A DNA stretch of 64,000 nucleotides from Firmicutes bacterium UBA3553 (GCA_002381185.1 DFOA01000017.1:62001-126000); one strand, 5' to 3'; positions 1-8,486 are shown, numbered from the stretch's first letter. Program-made: numbers and translations. The notes: generated by a model not told the origin, from the letters alone.

Positions 1-114
1 GAATATCTGAAGAAATATTTGGATGAGGACTGTTCGATTTTAATTAAAGGATCTAGGTTTTTAAAACTTGAATATATAGTAAATACACTAAAGGATTTGG
101 AGGAAAATCAATGA
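1..114 (+). CDS. murF: MurF C-terminal end (UDP-MurNAc-tripeptide--D-Ala-D-Ala ligase), partial
   Basis: The window opens inside a reading frame of 37 codons ending at TGA 112-114. The visible tail contains ILIKGSRFLKLEYIV, which matches the conserved C-terminal GSR-x-x-K-x-E-x-I-V block of MurF, the cytoplasmic ligase that adds D-Ala-D-Ala to the peptidoglycan precursor. The stop overlaps the ATG of ddl in an ATGA junction, so the two genes are translationally coupled. That pairing fits the pathway, since Ddl makes the dipeptide MurF uses. Most of the gene lies outside the window, so the call rests on the tail and the neighbour. Confidence 0.8.
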   Translation, partial: EYLKKYLDEDCSILIKGSRFLKLEYIVNTLKDLEENQ

Positions 115-1169
115 AAACAAAATTAGCAATATTGTTTGGGGGCAAATCCGATGAGTATTCAGTTTCATTGCATTCTGCTGCTGCAATTATTAACAACGTA
201 CCAGAAGAATTATTTGATGCAACATTGATCGGCATTACTCAGGAGGGCAAATGGCTTTTATATGAGGGAAAGGCTGATAAAATTAATGATGATACCTGGC
301 ATAAGGGAAATTTAAGCCCTGTGTTATTGAACATGGGCGACGATTTTAAAGGGCTGGTAAAACTGAATTTGGACGACAACACATTTGAAAAAATAGAGCT
401 AGACTGCATATTTCCTGTTCTCCATGGAAGAAACGGCGAAGATGGAACTATACAGGGGCTATGTCAGATGACCGGAATTCCTTTCGTGGGGTGTGATATG
501 ACTTCATCTGCTGTGTGCATGGATAAGGACTTCACTCACATTATATGTGAAAGTGCCGGAATTCAAACTGCTCCATATATGTCAGCCGTAAATTCAAACA
601 AGCTTAATGTGAAAAAGCTGTATGAGGAAGCATTTAAAAAACTTTCGCTGCCGATGTTCATTAAGCCTGCGAACAACGGCTCTTCAATTGGAATAAGCAA
701 GGTAAGGAATTACGACGAATTCGAAAAAGGAATCATGGAAGCATTTCAACATGACAATAAAATAGTTATTGAGAAAATGATTGATGGATTTGAAATTGGT
801 TGTGCAGTCTTAGGCAACGAGGAATTGATGATCGGTGAAGTTGATGAAATTGACACAAAAAACGACTTTTTTGATTATGTGGAAAAATACAGTCAGCACA
901 ATTCTAAAATTCATTGCCCTGCAAGAATCAGCGATGAACTGAAACTTGAAGCAAAAAAGATTGCTGAAAAAACCTATAGAGCTCTGGGCTGCAAGGGGCT
1001 ATCAAGGGTTGACATGTTTGTTACGCCGGAAAATAAAATATATTTAAATGAAATAAATACTATACCGGGACTTACTGACTTGAGCAGATACCCGTCAATG
1101 CTGAGAAAAATTGGTATAGAGTACAGGGATTTAATTATTAAATTAGTTGAACTTGCTAAGGAACAATAA
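111..1169 (+). CDS. ddl: D-alanine--D-alanine (or D-Ala-D-Ser) ligase, VanG-like
   Basis: A 352-residue ATP-grasp ligase that joins D-alanine to a second D-amino acid for cell-wall synthesis. The N-terminal glycine-rich LFGGKSDEYSVSLHSA, the VFPVLHGRNGEDGTIQG-type block (as IFPVLHGRNGEDGTIQG), the ATP-grasp IKPANNGSSIGISKV and the C-terminal LNEINTIPGLTDLSRYP are all present. The omega-loop segment FFDYVEKYSQHNSKI has an EKY motif and resembles VanG-type D-Ala-D-Ser ligases more than VanA/VanB enzymes. No vanXY, vanT or vanRS gene is next to it, and it is coupled to murF, so a housekeeping role is most likely. The exact second-position substrate is uncertain. Confidence 0.9.
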   Translation: MKTKLAILFGGKSDEYSVSLHSAAAIINNVPEELFDATLIGITQEGKWLLYEGKADKINDDTWHKGNLSPVLLNMGDDFKGLVKLNLDDNTFEKIELDCIFPVLHGRNGEDGTIQGLCQMTGIPFVGCDMTSSAVCMDKDFTHIICESAGIQTAPYMSAVNSNKLNVKKLYEEAFKKLSLPMFIKPANNGSSIGISKVRNYDEFEKGIMEAFQHDNKIVIEKMIDGFEIGCAVLGNEELMIGEVDEIDTKNDFFDYVEKYSQHNSKIHCPARISDELKLEAKKIAEKTYRALGCKGLSRVDMFVTPENKIYLNEINTIPGLTDLSRYPSMLRKIGIEYRDLIIKLVELAKEQ

Positions 1170-1171
1170 AT

Positions 1172-1300
1172 ATAGATGAGCAATGGATTAGCGATGGACT
1201 TGCAATGGATGGGCAATTGAATAAAAAATGCATAGTGCTTTTTTTAAAAACCAATCGCTCTTCCATTGCTTGCCAATTGCACGTCAATTGCTCATCTATT
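1172..1300. repeat. Inverted repeat built from iterated 11-bp units
   Basis: Between the convergent ddl and kce stops lies a long imperfect inverted repeat. The left arm (about 1172-1220) and right arm (about 1251-1300) pair over roughly 50 bp, starting with ATAGATGAGCAAT at each outer end. Within each arm an 11-bp motif of the form GCAATGGATNN recurs about four times in register. The loop holds a T-run (1239-1245) and an A-run. It can fold as one long hairpin and probably acts as a bidirectional terminator, but the iterated arms are unusual for that. Confidence 0.75.
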
Positions 1301-1301
1301 G

Positions 1302-2114
1302 TTATTTAAGTCCCAATATTACTCTTGCTTCATCAGGTGTTGCAACCTCACGTCCGAATTCTCTTGAAAGACGTGCAACTCTTTCTACTAACTGAGCATT
1401 GGATTTAGCCAGCTCACCTTTTGAGTAATAAACATTGTCTTCAAATCCCGTTCTTGCATGACCGCCCAACATAATAGCGGCCATGTTCAAAGGAAGCTGA
1501 TATCTTCCAACGCCTGCTACGGTCCAGGTTGAGCCGGCAGGTATTGATTCAACCATGTATAATAAGTCTCTCAGTTCTCCGCCCATTGCTCCGGGAACTC
1601 CAAGAACAAAGTCAAAATGCATTGGAGTGTTGATTATTCCCTTCTTTGCAAAACGGATTGCAGTATCAACCATGCCCTTTTCAAAGCATTCCAGTTCAGG
1701 TTTAACTCCAAGTTCATTCATGCGCTTAGCAAATATTTTGATGTTTTCTTCTGTATTCATGAATACATCATCTGCAAAGTTGCATGTTCCCATACTTAGT
1801 GTTGCCATTTCAGGTTTCAATTCGATTGGCTGCATTCTCTGCTGAGGAGTATGCCAAACTGCTCCGCCTGTTGAAGGCTGGAATATGATGTTGCACTTAG
1901 CTTCTATTTTTTCTTTAATTTCTTTGTAAACTTCGTAATCCTGTGTTGGATTTCCTTCCTTGTCTCTCGCATGAACATGCACCATTGATGCGCCTGCCAG
2001 GTAGCATTCATATGCTGCTTCGGCAATTTCAGCCGGTGTGAGAGGAAGATTAGGTTGTTGTTCTCTTGTTACTTCCGCTCCTGTCAAGCAAGCGGTAATA
2101 ATTAATTTTTCCAT
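1302..2114 (-). CDS. kce: 3-keto-5-aminohexanoate cleavage enzyme (BKACE/DUF849 family)
   Basis: A 270-residue beta-keto acid cleavage enzyme, a zinc TIM-barrel that condenses a beta-keto acid with acetyl-CoA; in lysine fermentation it turns 3-keto-5-aminohexanoate into aminobutyryl-CoA and acetoacetate. Family hallmarks are MVHVHARDKEGNPTQD (metal-binding His pair), IIFQPSTGGAV, PEMATLSMGTCNFADD, MHFDFVLGVPGAMGG and TWTVAGVGRYQLPLN. An in-frame ATG at 2126 is rejected as start because its next codons are the GGAGGT ribosome binding site 5 nt before the ATG at 2114. Other lysine-pathway genes (kamA, kdd, kal) are not here, so the physiological substrate is inferred from similarity only. Confidence 0.88.
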   Translation of the reverse strand: MEKLIITACLTGAEVTREQQPNLPLTPAEIAEAAYECYLAGASMVHVHARDKEGNPTQDYEVYKEIKEKIEAKCNIIFQPSTGGAVWHTPQQRMQPIELKPEMATLSMGTCNFADDVFMNTEENIKIFAKRMNELGVKPELECFEKGMVDTAIRFAKKGIINTPMHFDFVLGVPGAMGGELRDLLYMVESIPAGSTWTVAGVGRYQLPLNMAAIMLGGHARTGFEDNVYYSKGELAKSNAQLVERVARLSREFGREVATPDEARVILGLK

Positions 2115-2284
2115 TGTAACCTCCATATAATATTTTTTGCCCTAACATCATTTTACCGTATTTGCAAAATATAGTCAATTGATTGTTAATATATTAATTA
2201 TACTGTTTGGTATCTTATTCATATAACATTACCTGCTGTAGAAGTGCACCAAAACCTGAATAAAGAATCTGCCATACTTTCAGA

Positions 2285-3721
2285 CTAATTAAGAATTCCT
2301 TTCATGATAATGGTTTTTACCTGTGTAAGTTCCTCCAAAGTTGCGCTGACACCCTCTCTGCCCAGACCGCTCATTTTATAGCCGCCAAAAGCAATGTCAG
2401 GATGTCTGTATCTTCCTGTACCGTTTAAAACAACTCCGCCACATTCTAATTTGCAGGCTGTTTTCATGGCTTTGCTTGTATCCCGGGTCATGATTCCACC
2501 ATTCAATCCGTAGACAGAGGAATTATGTATGGCTATGGCTTCTTCAACAGTATCAAATCCTATGATTGGAAAAACAGGACCAAAAACTTCCATGTCTCTT
2601 GCAATATCCATTTCAGGAGTTACTTCCGTAAGAACTGTAGGTTCAAAAAATGTCTTGTTAAATGCATTTCCGCCGAAAATACATTTTGCCCCCTGCTCTA
2701 TAGTAAGCTCTATCTGACTTTTCACTTTCTGCGCTTCTTTTTCATTAATCAGGCATCCCATGTCAGAATTGATGTCAAGTGGGTCACCCACCTTCAATTT
2801 TTTGAGTTTTTCTACGAGGAGTTTTGCAAATTTGTCCTTTATCGAATTTTGTACAATGAATCTTTTTGTTGCTATGCATATCTGACCTGCGTTTGTTGTT
2901 CTTGCCATAACTGCATTTGTTACGGCCAGGTCAATATCTGCATCTTCAAAAATAATCATTGCGTCATTTCCTCCCAATTCGAGAAATACACGGTGCAAAT
3001 TTTCAGCAGAAGTCTTCAGTGTCTGGATGCCCACAGAAGTACTTCCTGTAAGGCTTATGGCATCTGCTTTGGGGCTGCCGACCAGATGATTTCCGACAAC
3101 AGAACCGCTTCCGGTGACAATCTGCGCAGCATCGCCGGGCACTCCGCATTCCAGGAGAAGCTCAGTCATTCGGATAAGTGTCAGTGGGTTATCTGATGGC
3201 GGTTTTATTATAACCGAATTACCTACTGCCAGTGCCGGAGCAACTTTATAGGCATAAGTGGACGCAGGAAAATTAAAAGGTATTATGCAAATCACTGTTC
3301 CAAGAGGTTCCCTGCGTGTAAATATTATGTCATTTTCTCCTCCGGGCTGACTATCGGGCAACGTTATGCCATAAAGATGATTGGCTCCCTCAACAAAGCT
3401 TCTGAATATATTGGGAACCAAACTTATTTCTGTTCTTGCCTCTTTTATTGTCTTTCCGGTTTCTTTGCACAGAAGCTCGGACAGTTCTTCTTTATATTCA
3501 TTGATTTTTTTCGTAAAGTCTAAAAGAATTTCAGATCGTTTATGCAAGGGTGTTTTTCCCCAGATTTTTTTACCTTCTAGTGCATGTTCCAATACTAAAT
3601 CAACATCTTCTTTTGATGAGTCAGGAACTGTATCCATAAGCTGCTGTGTGGCCGGATTTATTATGGCTATGGTATTGCCGCTGCTGGCTTCTATTTTTTG
3701 TCCGCCTATAAGCATTTTCAT
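2285..3721 (-). CDS. NAD(P)-dependent aldehyde dehydrogenase
   Basis: A 478-residue aldehyde dehydrogenase of normal length oxidising an aldehyde to its acid. The cofactor-binding FNFPASTYAYKVAPALAVGNSVIIKP region (split here as FNFPAS and GNSVIIKP), the GSTSVG turn, catalytic Glu in LELGGND, catalytic Cys in AGQICIATKRF and the C-terminal EVFGPVFPI are intact. Closest in flavour to succinate-semialdehyde or glyceraldehyde-3-phosphate (NADP) types, but I cannot fix the substrate. It lies on the same strand upstream of kce with a 170-bp gap, so the pair may be one transcript in amino-acid fermentation; this link is inference. An AGAAAGGA precedes the ATG by about 9 nt. Confidence 0.85.
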   Translation of the reverse strand: MKMLIGGQKIEASSGNTIAIINPATQQLMDTVPDSSKEDVDLVLEHALEGKKIWGKTPLHKRSEILLDFTKKINEYKEELSELLCKETGKTIKEARTEISLVPNIFRSFVEGANHLYGITLPDSQPGGENDIIFTRREPLGTVICIIPFNFPASTYAYKVAPALAVGNSVIIKPPSDNPLTLIRMTELLLECGVPGDAAQIVTGSGSVVGNHLVGSPKADAISLTGSTSVGIQTLKTSAENLHRVFLELGGNDAMIIFEDADIDLAVTNAVMARTTNAGQICIATKRFIVQNSIKDKFAKLLVEKLKKLKVGDPLDINSDMGCLINEKEAQKVKSQIELTIEQGAKCIFGGNAFNKTFFEPTVLTEVTPEMDIARDMEVFGPVFPIIGFDTVEEAIAIHNSSVYGLNGGIMTRDTSKAMKTACKLECGGVVLNGTGRYRHPDIAFGGYKMSGLGREGVSATLEELTQVKTIIMKGILN

Positions 3722-4015
3722 TAGTGACTATTCCTTTCTGTTTTTAATTTTTTCATTATTATAATACAACTTTGGCACGATTACAAATTTATTCATAATT
3801 ATTTGGCTCTGACGACGGAAATATTTTAACTAATATAAGTATTTTTAGGCTGAAAATAAAAATAATATATTAATTATCTGCAATAATTAAAAAAATTTGC
3901 GAATAGGGTGGAAAATATCTTTCATTTATAGTATAACTTTATATGAAATAGAATATAACATATACAAAAAATATGAGTGATTAAAGACACAATAAAATTA
4001 AGCAGGAGATAAAAT

Positions 4016-4993
4016 ATGGATAGAGAACTAGCTTTGAATATAGTCAGAGTAACAGAAGCTGCTGCATTAGGCTGCGGAAAGTATATGGGCAGAGGAAACA
4101 AAGAAATAGCCGATCAGGCTGCAGTAGATGGAATGAGAAGCATGTTTCAGGTGCTTGATATTGCTGGCACGGTGGTTATCGGTGAGGGAGAGTTAGATGA
4201 GGCTCCTATGCTTTACATAGGCGAAAAAATAGGAACATGGGAAGAGGGAGCACCTGAAATAGACATTGCAGTTGATCCTCTTGACGGAACTAAGCTTGTC
4301 GCAAAGGGACTTCCAGGAGCATTGGCTGTAGTTGCGGTGGCACCTAAAGGTTGCCTTTTGCATGCACCTGATATGTATATGGAAAAGATTGCTGCAGGTC
4401 CAAAAGCTAAGGGGTGTATTGATATTACGGCTTCAGTTGAAAAAAACCTTTATAATGTGGCTAAAGCGCTGCACAAAGATATTACGGAAGTTACCGTTAT
4501 AATGCAGGATAGAGAAAGACATCAGGATTTAATAGACAGAGCAAGAAGCATTGGAGCAAGGATAAAGCTGTTTGGAGACGGGGATGTGGCAGCCGCCATA
4601 GCAACATGTTTCAGCGAATCTGGTGTAGATATGTTTATTGGCAAAGGAGGCGCTCCTGAAGGAGTTATTTCCGCTGCGGCAATTAAATGTCTGGGAGGAG
4701 AATTCCAGGGAATATTAAGACCGGACAATGAAGAAGAAGAGAGAAGGTGCAAAGAAATGGCAGGGGACAGCTGGAACAGAGTCCTCACAATGGAAGATTT
4801 AGCAAAAGGCGATGACATTATATTCGCTGCAACGGGTGTATCTGACGGGGAACTTTTAAAAGGAGTGAGGTACATGGCAAACAACAGAGCAAGAACTTCT
4901 TCAATGGTTACACGTTCAAAATCCGGTACAATCAGATTTATTGATACAACTCATATATTAGATAAAAAACCTGACTATGCATATGTTAAATAA
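4016..4993 (+). CDS. glpX: Fructose-1,6-bisphosphatase class II
   Basis: A 325-residue GlpX enzyme, usual length for Firmicutes, that hydrolyses fructose-1,6-bisphosphate to fructose-6-phosphate in gluconeogenesis. Metal and phosphate motifs are clear: VVIGEGELDEAPMLYIGE, IDIAVDPLDGTKLVAKG, KLFGDGDVAAAIATC and the sugar-binding IGKGGAPEGVISAAAIK. The ATG follows CAGGAGATAAA. In many clostridia glpX is followed by rho and rpmE; here that order is kept but a minus-strand hydrogenase module is interposed. Confidence 0.95.
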   Translation: MDRELALNIVRVTEAAALGCGKYMGRGNKEIADQAAVDGMRSMFQVLDIAGTVVIGEGELDEAPMLYIGEKIGTWEEGAPEIDIAVDPLDGTKLVAKGLPGALAVVAVAPKGCLLHAPDMYMEKIAAGPKAKGCIDITASVEKNLYNVAKALHKDITEVTVIMQDRERHQDLIDRARSIGARIKLFGDGDVAAAIATCFSESGVDMFIGKGGAPEGVISAAAIKCLGGEFQGILRPDNEEEERRCKEMAGDSWNRVLTMEDLAKGDDIIFAATGVSDGELLKGVRYMANNRARTSSMVTRSKSGTIRFIDTTHILDKKPDYAYVK

Positions 4994-5133
4994 TATAAGA
5001 AATATTGTATAATTTGCTTATTATGTAAGTCAGTTCAGATTTAATTCACTACACAGGTTATAAAATATTCTAATATGATTGGTATTACTGACACTACAGA
5101 AACAAAATGGTTAGAATATTTATATTTTTTGCT

Positions 5134-5192
5134 AAAAATGAGCTGTCTTAAAATAGAAATTGAAAATTTCTATTTTGAGACAGCTCATTTTA
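5134..5192. terminator. Long bidirectional terminator hairpin
   Basis: A near-perfect hairpin of about 27 bp per arm: AAAATGAGCTGTCT on the left pairs with AGACAGCTCATTTT on the right, and inner A/T-rich arms pair around a GAAA-type loop. It sits directly before the stop of the minus-strand phosphatase (5194) and after glpX, so it can end both convergent transcripts. The downstream side is T-rich on the plus strand. Confidence 0.85.
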
Positions 5193-5193
5193 T

Positions 5194-6372
5194 TTATAAG
5201 TACCAGACTTGTATCTGTTTGCCTGCCTTTTTCAACTCCTCGACCAAACTATCAATTATATTTTGTTTAATATTGTATCCCATTGGGAAGTTTGGATTTT
5301 GGTGGGCAGGATTTACCGCTCTTCCAATGTAAAAGTTTATGTGGGTGCCGATATCCGTAAGCATTCGTGTCAATAAGGAGCAACCGTCATAATCATTGTA
5401 TTCTATATATTCATAGCTTGATTTATTTAATTTTTTAATATTTTCTAAAGTTTTGCCAAGTGTAAGCACACCTTCCGTAACAAGGTCAAAGCCTTCCATA
5501 AATGCCATTGGAGGAACGTCATCCCTCATAGAATCCATATCAACCTCAAGTTTTCTTCCGAGTTCGCGCTCTGCAATCAGGGCCGTTGTTCCGCCGCAGA
5601 TTATTTTCATATTGCAACTTGTTTTCATAATTTCTGCAAGCTCTTTATCAAATGATTTATCAGCCGGAGGGCCTATGAACAAATCAATTACTTCTGGTCT
5701 TCTTACTTTTATTGTCAATATTGTGGTATCATCACCGGGCTTATTGTTGTATAAGTTATTGCAAACGCCGATAAAATTACCGTTAATAAGCTGCGGAGAT
5801 TTGTTTACATTGTTTAAATCCTTCAGGTATTCATTAACCTCATTCCAGGACCATCCCAAATTAAGCATTTGGCCAATTCCCGCATGGATGGCGCCATCGC
5901 TTACTACACAAATTGTATCTCCTTCTTCAAGTTTTAAATTAGATTCGTATATTTTTTTCTGGTCTATTATTCTTTCATTTTTATCAACAGGGATAATTCT
6001 TTTGTGAGAATAATAAAAATATGGAGGATTGTCATATTCTGCAATATATGCATTGTTGTTCCTGTCAATTTTAATAATGGTGAAGGTGGAATAAGCAAGT
6101 TTCCTGACCTTACATTCAGGGAGGGTATTTATTACGGTTTCAATTGTATCATCAATAGATGCTCCGTTTTTCAGCATAGTTACGGCAATTTTGGTTGTCA
6201 TTGTAGCCAGTATGTTTGCTTTTACACCGCTTCCGAGGCCATCAGACATAACGATGATGCAGCCATCATCATCATAAATATATTCAACCCTGTCTCCGCA
6301 TAATTCCTCTGTGTATTTATTTATGCTTTTATAATTGATATCAATAAAATTATTCATTATTCTAATCTTCAC
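5194..6372 (-). CDS. SpoIIE-type PP2C phosphatase of hydrogenase-sensor module
   Basis: A 392-residue cytoplasmic protein, with a GTG start at 6372 that overlaps the upstream gene by 11 nt; an ATG at 6357 is the alternative. The first about 215 residues are a SpoIIE/PP2C serine phosphatase domain with metal-binding aspartates in VMSDGLGSG, CVVSDGAIHAG and GDDTTILTIKV. The last about 175 residues form a separate conserved region (IICGGTTALIAERELG onward) that I do not recognise outside such modules. Group C [FeFe]-hydrogenase sensors are known to be encoded beside PP2C phosphatases, which matches this operon. Its phosphoprotein target is unknown. Confidence 0.85.
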   Translation of the reverse strand: MKIRIMNNFIDINYKSINKYTEELCGDRVEYIYDDDGCIIVMSDGLGSGVKANILATMTTKIAVTMLKNGASIDDTIETVINTLPECKVRKLAYSTFTIIKIDRNNNAYIAEYDNPPYFYYSHKRIIPVDKNERIIDQKKIYESNLKLEEGDTICVVSDGAIHAGIGQMLNLGWSWNEVNEYLKDLNNVNKSPQLINGNFIGVCNNLYNNKPGDDTTILTIKVRRPEVIDLFIGPPADKSFDKELAEIMKTSCNMKIICGGTTALIAERELGRKLEVDMDSMRDDVPPMAFMEGFDLVTEGVLTLGKTLENIKKLNKSSYEYIEYNDYDGCSLLTRMLTDIGTHINFYIGRAVNPAHQNPNFPMGYNIKQNIIDSLVEELKKAGKQIQVWYL

Positions 6373-8077
6373 TTTCCTCTAAAACAACTTTTTTAAGCTT
6401 GAGAAGAGCAGCTTTTGTTTCAGCGGTTGTTTCACCTAAAAGACCTGCTATTTCCTGGGCAACCCTCATCTGTTTTTCGATTACTTTATCAGCAGTTTCC
6501 AAGGTATTTAATTTAAAATTGACTATTTGTTCCTTTTTCATTTCCTCTGCGGTAATGTCATTTAGTATTCCAAATAAAATTTTATTTTTTGGCAGATAAA
6601 TGATGCGTTCATATACAATCATGTGGTAATTTCCAAGATTCAGCTTCTTACCGACCATATTTTCCTCTGAATTTATTGCAGCCTTAAAATCGTCATCAGG
6701 CATAATAATAGAAAGGGGTTTGCTCCGTATTTTGTTAATGGTAGTTTTAAACGCTTTTTCACCCACCGGATTCAAGTCAAGTATATTTAAATTCAAGTCT
6801 ACAATTATAATGATACTCGGTGAGTACTCAAAATAAATGTTTGAAATTTTCTCTGCTTCGCTGCGCATATAGGGCATGCACATTTGAGGATAGGACAATC
6901 CTTCAAGAACAGACATTGCCTTGTCTCTGCATGTATCATATCCGCAAGCACCACAGTTCAGTTCATCAGCCTTTGTATGTTTTCCTGTCTGTTCTAATAC
7001 ATTCCTTATATCTTCCTCGGAATAATAAGGATGCGTATACTGTTTGTTTCTGAAATTTCTTAAATAGTTTAAATCTTTTTCTTGTTCAGTGTAATTTTTG
7101 TAATTTTTATTTATTAATGTGTGTATTCTTGATTTTGTTTTAGTTTTTCTTACAAAGACGTTCTTGCTTTTTTTTGGAACAGCGGGACCGCCAAGACAGC
7201 CTCCTATGCAGCTGTTGGCTTCTATCAACACATTTGATAAATCACCATCATTCATAGCATCAAAGGCACCTCTTAAATTATCAATGCCCGATATGGACAA
7301 GGGAGTAAATCTGCTTTCGGAAATAATACTCTTCATTCCTGATAAGATTCCGTTCTCCAGGGGGTATTTTTTTCCTGTATAATTACCTTCCAAATCAGGG
7401 TATGTTTCTTCAAAGGATGAAATATCTATATTTCTGGTTTCTAACAGCTTGTCAATTTCTTCAAAAGAAATTACTCCGTCAATAAGACCGGAAAGCTGGT
7501 ATCCGTATGCTTCGCATTTTTTTGAAATGCACGGCCCTAAAAATACTATGAATGCATCCTTGCCATGTCGTTTTCTTATCATTTTACAATGAGCTATCAT
7601 TGGAGAATCCAATGGAATCAGATATTCTATCAAATTAGGATAATAAGTCTGAACCATCATATTCACCGTCGGGCAGCATGTGGTTATGGCACTTTTCGCA
7701 TTTGTGTTTTTTATATATTCTTTATACAGCTCAGTCATCATTGATGCTCCTATGGATGTTTCTTCAACTATGGAAGCACCTAGATACTTAAGCACAGAAA
7801 TTAACTTATAAGGTTCATCGTATACTCCAAGATAGGAAGGGGCAATAGATACAATTATTTTTCGGCCTTCCTTTAAGGCATTAGTCACATTTTCCAGATC
7901 ACTGTGTATGTTTCGTGCATTTTGCGGACATACTGAGAAACAAGTGCCGCACGCTATGCATTTTTCTTCAACTATCTGAGCTTGGTCATCAATCATTTTA
8001 ATTGCTTTTACTGAACAGTTTCGCACACATTTGTAGCAATTTTTACAATTAGCAGGATAAAAATCAAGTATTCTCAT
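6362..8077 (-). CDS. [FeFe]-hydrogenase-like PAS sensor (group C / HydS type)
   Basis: A 571-residue fusion. Residues 11-50 carry two [4Fe-4S] ferredoxin motifs (Cys 11, 14, 17, 21 and 40, 43, 46, 50). The H-cluster domain has the three signatures in modified form: TTCCP (Cys135), GPCISKK (Cys183) and SCIGGCLGG (Cys290, Cys294). Residues 370-402 form a further Fe-S domain (CGACGYDTC and a distal Cys400), followed by a PAS domain (about 415-510) and a coiled helical tail. PAS-bearing hydrogenases of this layout belong to the group C sensory class rather than to fermentative H2 makers. It overlaps both neighbours and so is part of a tight operon. A role in sensing H2 or redox state is inferred from family and context. 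Confidence 0.9.
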   Translation of the reverse strand: MRILDFYPANCKNCYKCVRNCSVKAIKMIDDQAQIVEEKCIACGTCFSVCPQNARNIHSDLENVTNALKEGRKIIVSIAPSYLGVYDEPYKLISVLKYLGASIVEETSIGASMMTELYKEYIKNTNAKSAITTCCPTVNMMVQTYYPNLIEYLIPLDSPMIAHCKMIRKRHGKDAFIVFLGPCISKKCEAYGYQLSGLIDGVISFEEIDKLLETRNIDISSFEETYPDLEGNYTGKKYPLENGILSGMKSIISESRFTPLSISGIDNLRGAFDAMNDGDLSNVLIEANSCIGGCLGGPAVPKKSKNVFVRKTKTKSRIHTLINKNYKNYTEQEKDLNYLRNFRNKQYTHPYYSEEDIRNVLEQTGKHTKADELNCGACGYDTCRDKAMSVLEGLSYPQMCMPYMRSEAEKISNIYFEYSPSIIIIVDLNLNILDLNPVGEKAFKTTINKIRSKPLSIIMPDDDFKAAINSEENMVGKKLNLGNYHMIVYERIIYLPKNKILFGILNDITAEEMKKEQIVNFKLNTLETADKVIEKQMRVAQEIAGLLGETTAETKAALLKLKKVVLEESED

Positions 8078-8327
8078 AGTAGCTCCCTATATGTTTCATT
8101 ACTACTTCATCAAAGAAGTTTTCTGCTGTAGCAGTGTTTATTGAATAAATTTTATCATTAAAGTATACAGAAACAGCTTCAGTGCAGTGTCCAAGACAAA
8201 AAGCAGCTTTAATTTCAACCTTGTCCAAAACTTCCCTGCTTCGAACACAATATTTGAATATTTCGATAACGTCATTGGAACCTTTTAAATGACATGCGCT
8301 TCCTACACAAATTTTTAAATCAGTCAT
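8064..8327 (-). CDS. Thioredoxin-like [2Fe-2S] ferredoxin (NuoE-like)
   Basis: An 87-residue protein with the [2Fe-2S] ligand pattern C-x4-C (CVGSAC) and C-x3-C (CLGHC) of thioredoxin-fold ferredoxins related to NuoE and HndA. It is the first gene of the operon and overlaps the hydrogenase sensor by 14 nt. It probably passes electrons to or from the sensor's Fe-S chain; that partner assignment is from adjacency. The start follows GTGAGGTAAAAA. Confidence 0.9.
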   Translation of the reverse strand: MTDLKICVGSACHLKGSNDVIEIFKYCVRSREVLDKVEIKAAFCLGHCTEAVSVYFNDKIYSINTATAENFFDEVVMKHIGSYYENT

Positions 8328-8358
8328 TTTTTACCTCACAAATACTATCTATAGTTTC

Positions 8359-8386
8359 ATTATATTACGAATAAAATAAAAATCAA
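8359..8386 (-). promoter_or_regulatory. Sigma-A promoter of hydrogenase-sensor operon
   Basis: Reading the minus strand, TTGATT (8386-8381) and TATAAT (8364-8359) are separated by 16 bp, about 35 bp ahead of the [2Fe-2S] protein start. No other promoter is seen inside the three-gene operon. Confidence 0.6.
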
Positions 8387-8412
8387 CATATAGGTTAAAA
8401 AATTAACAAATT

Positions 8413-8450
8413 GTAAATATTCAATCAAAAACGAAACGTAAATATTCAAT
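8413..8450. repeat. Direct repeat in the hydS/rho divergent region
   Basis: GTAAATATTCAAT occurs at 8413-8425 and again, identical, at 8438-8450, a 25-bp spacing (about 2.5 helical turns) just upstream of the rho promoter. It could be a binding site for a regulator of either divergent transcript; no factor is recognised. Confidence 0.55.
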
Positions 8451-8457
8451 TAAGTCC

Positions 8458-8486
8458 TTGACTAATAAAAGATTAAATGATATTAT
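8458..8486 (+). promoter_or_regulatory. Sigma-A promoter of rho
   Basis: TTGACT (8458-8463), 17-bp spacer, TATTAT (8481-8486). This places the start of transcription near 8493, leaving a leader of roughly 60 nt before the rho start codon. Confidence 0.65.

Noticed and set aside
1172..1300. CRISPR-like array from the 11-bp units
   Set aside because: Units are contiguous with no unique spacers, far too short, and arranged as an inverted pair.
2525..3196. Long plus-strand frame inside the aldehyde dehydrogenase gene
   Set aside because: It is the antisense of a clear dehydrogenase and lacks a ribosome binding site and any recognisable domain.
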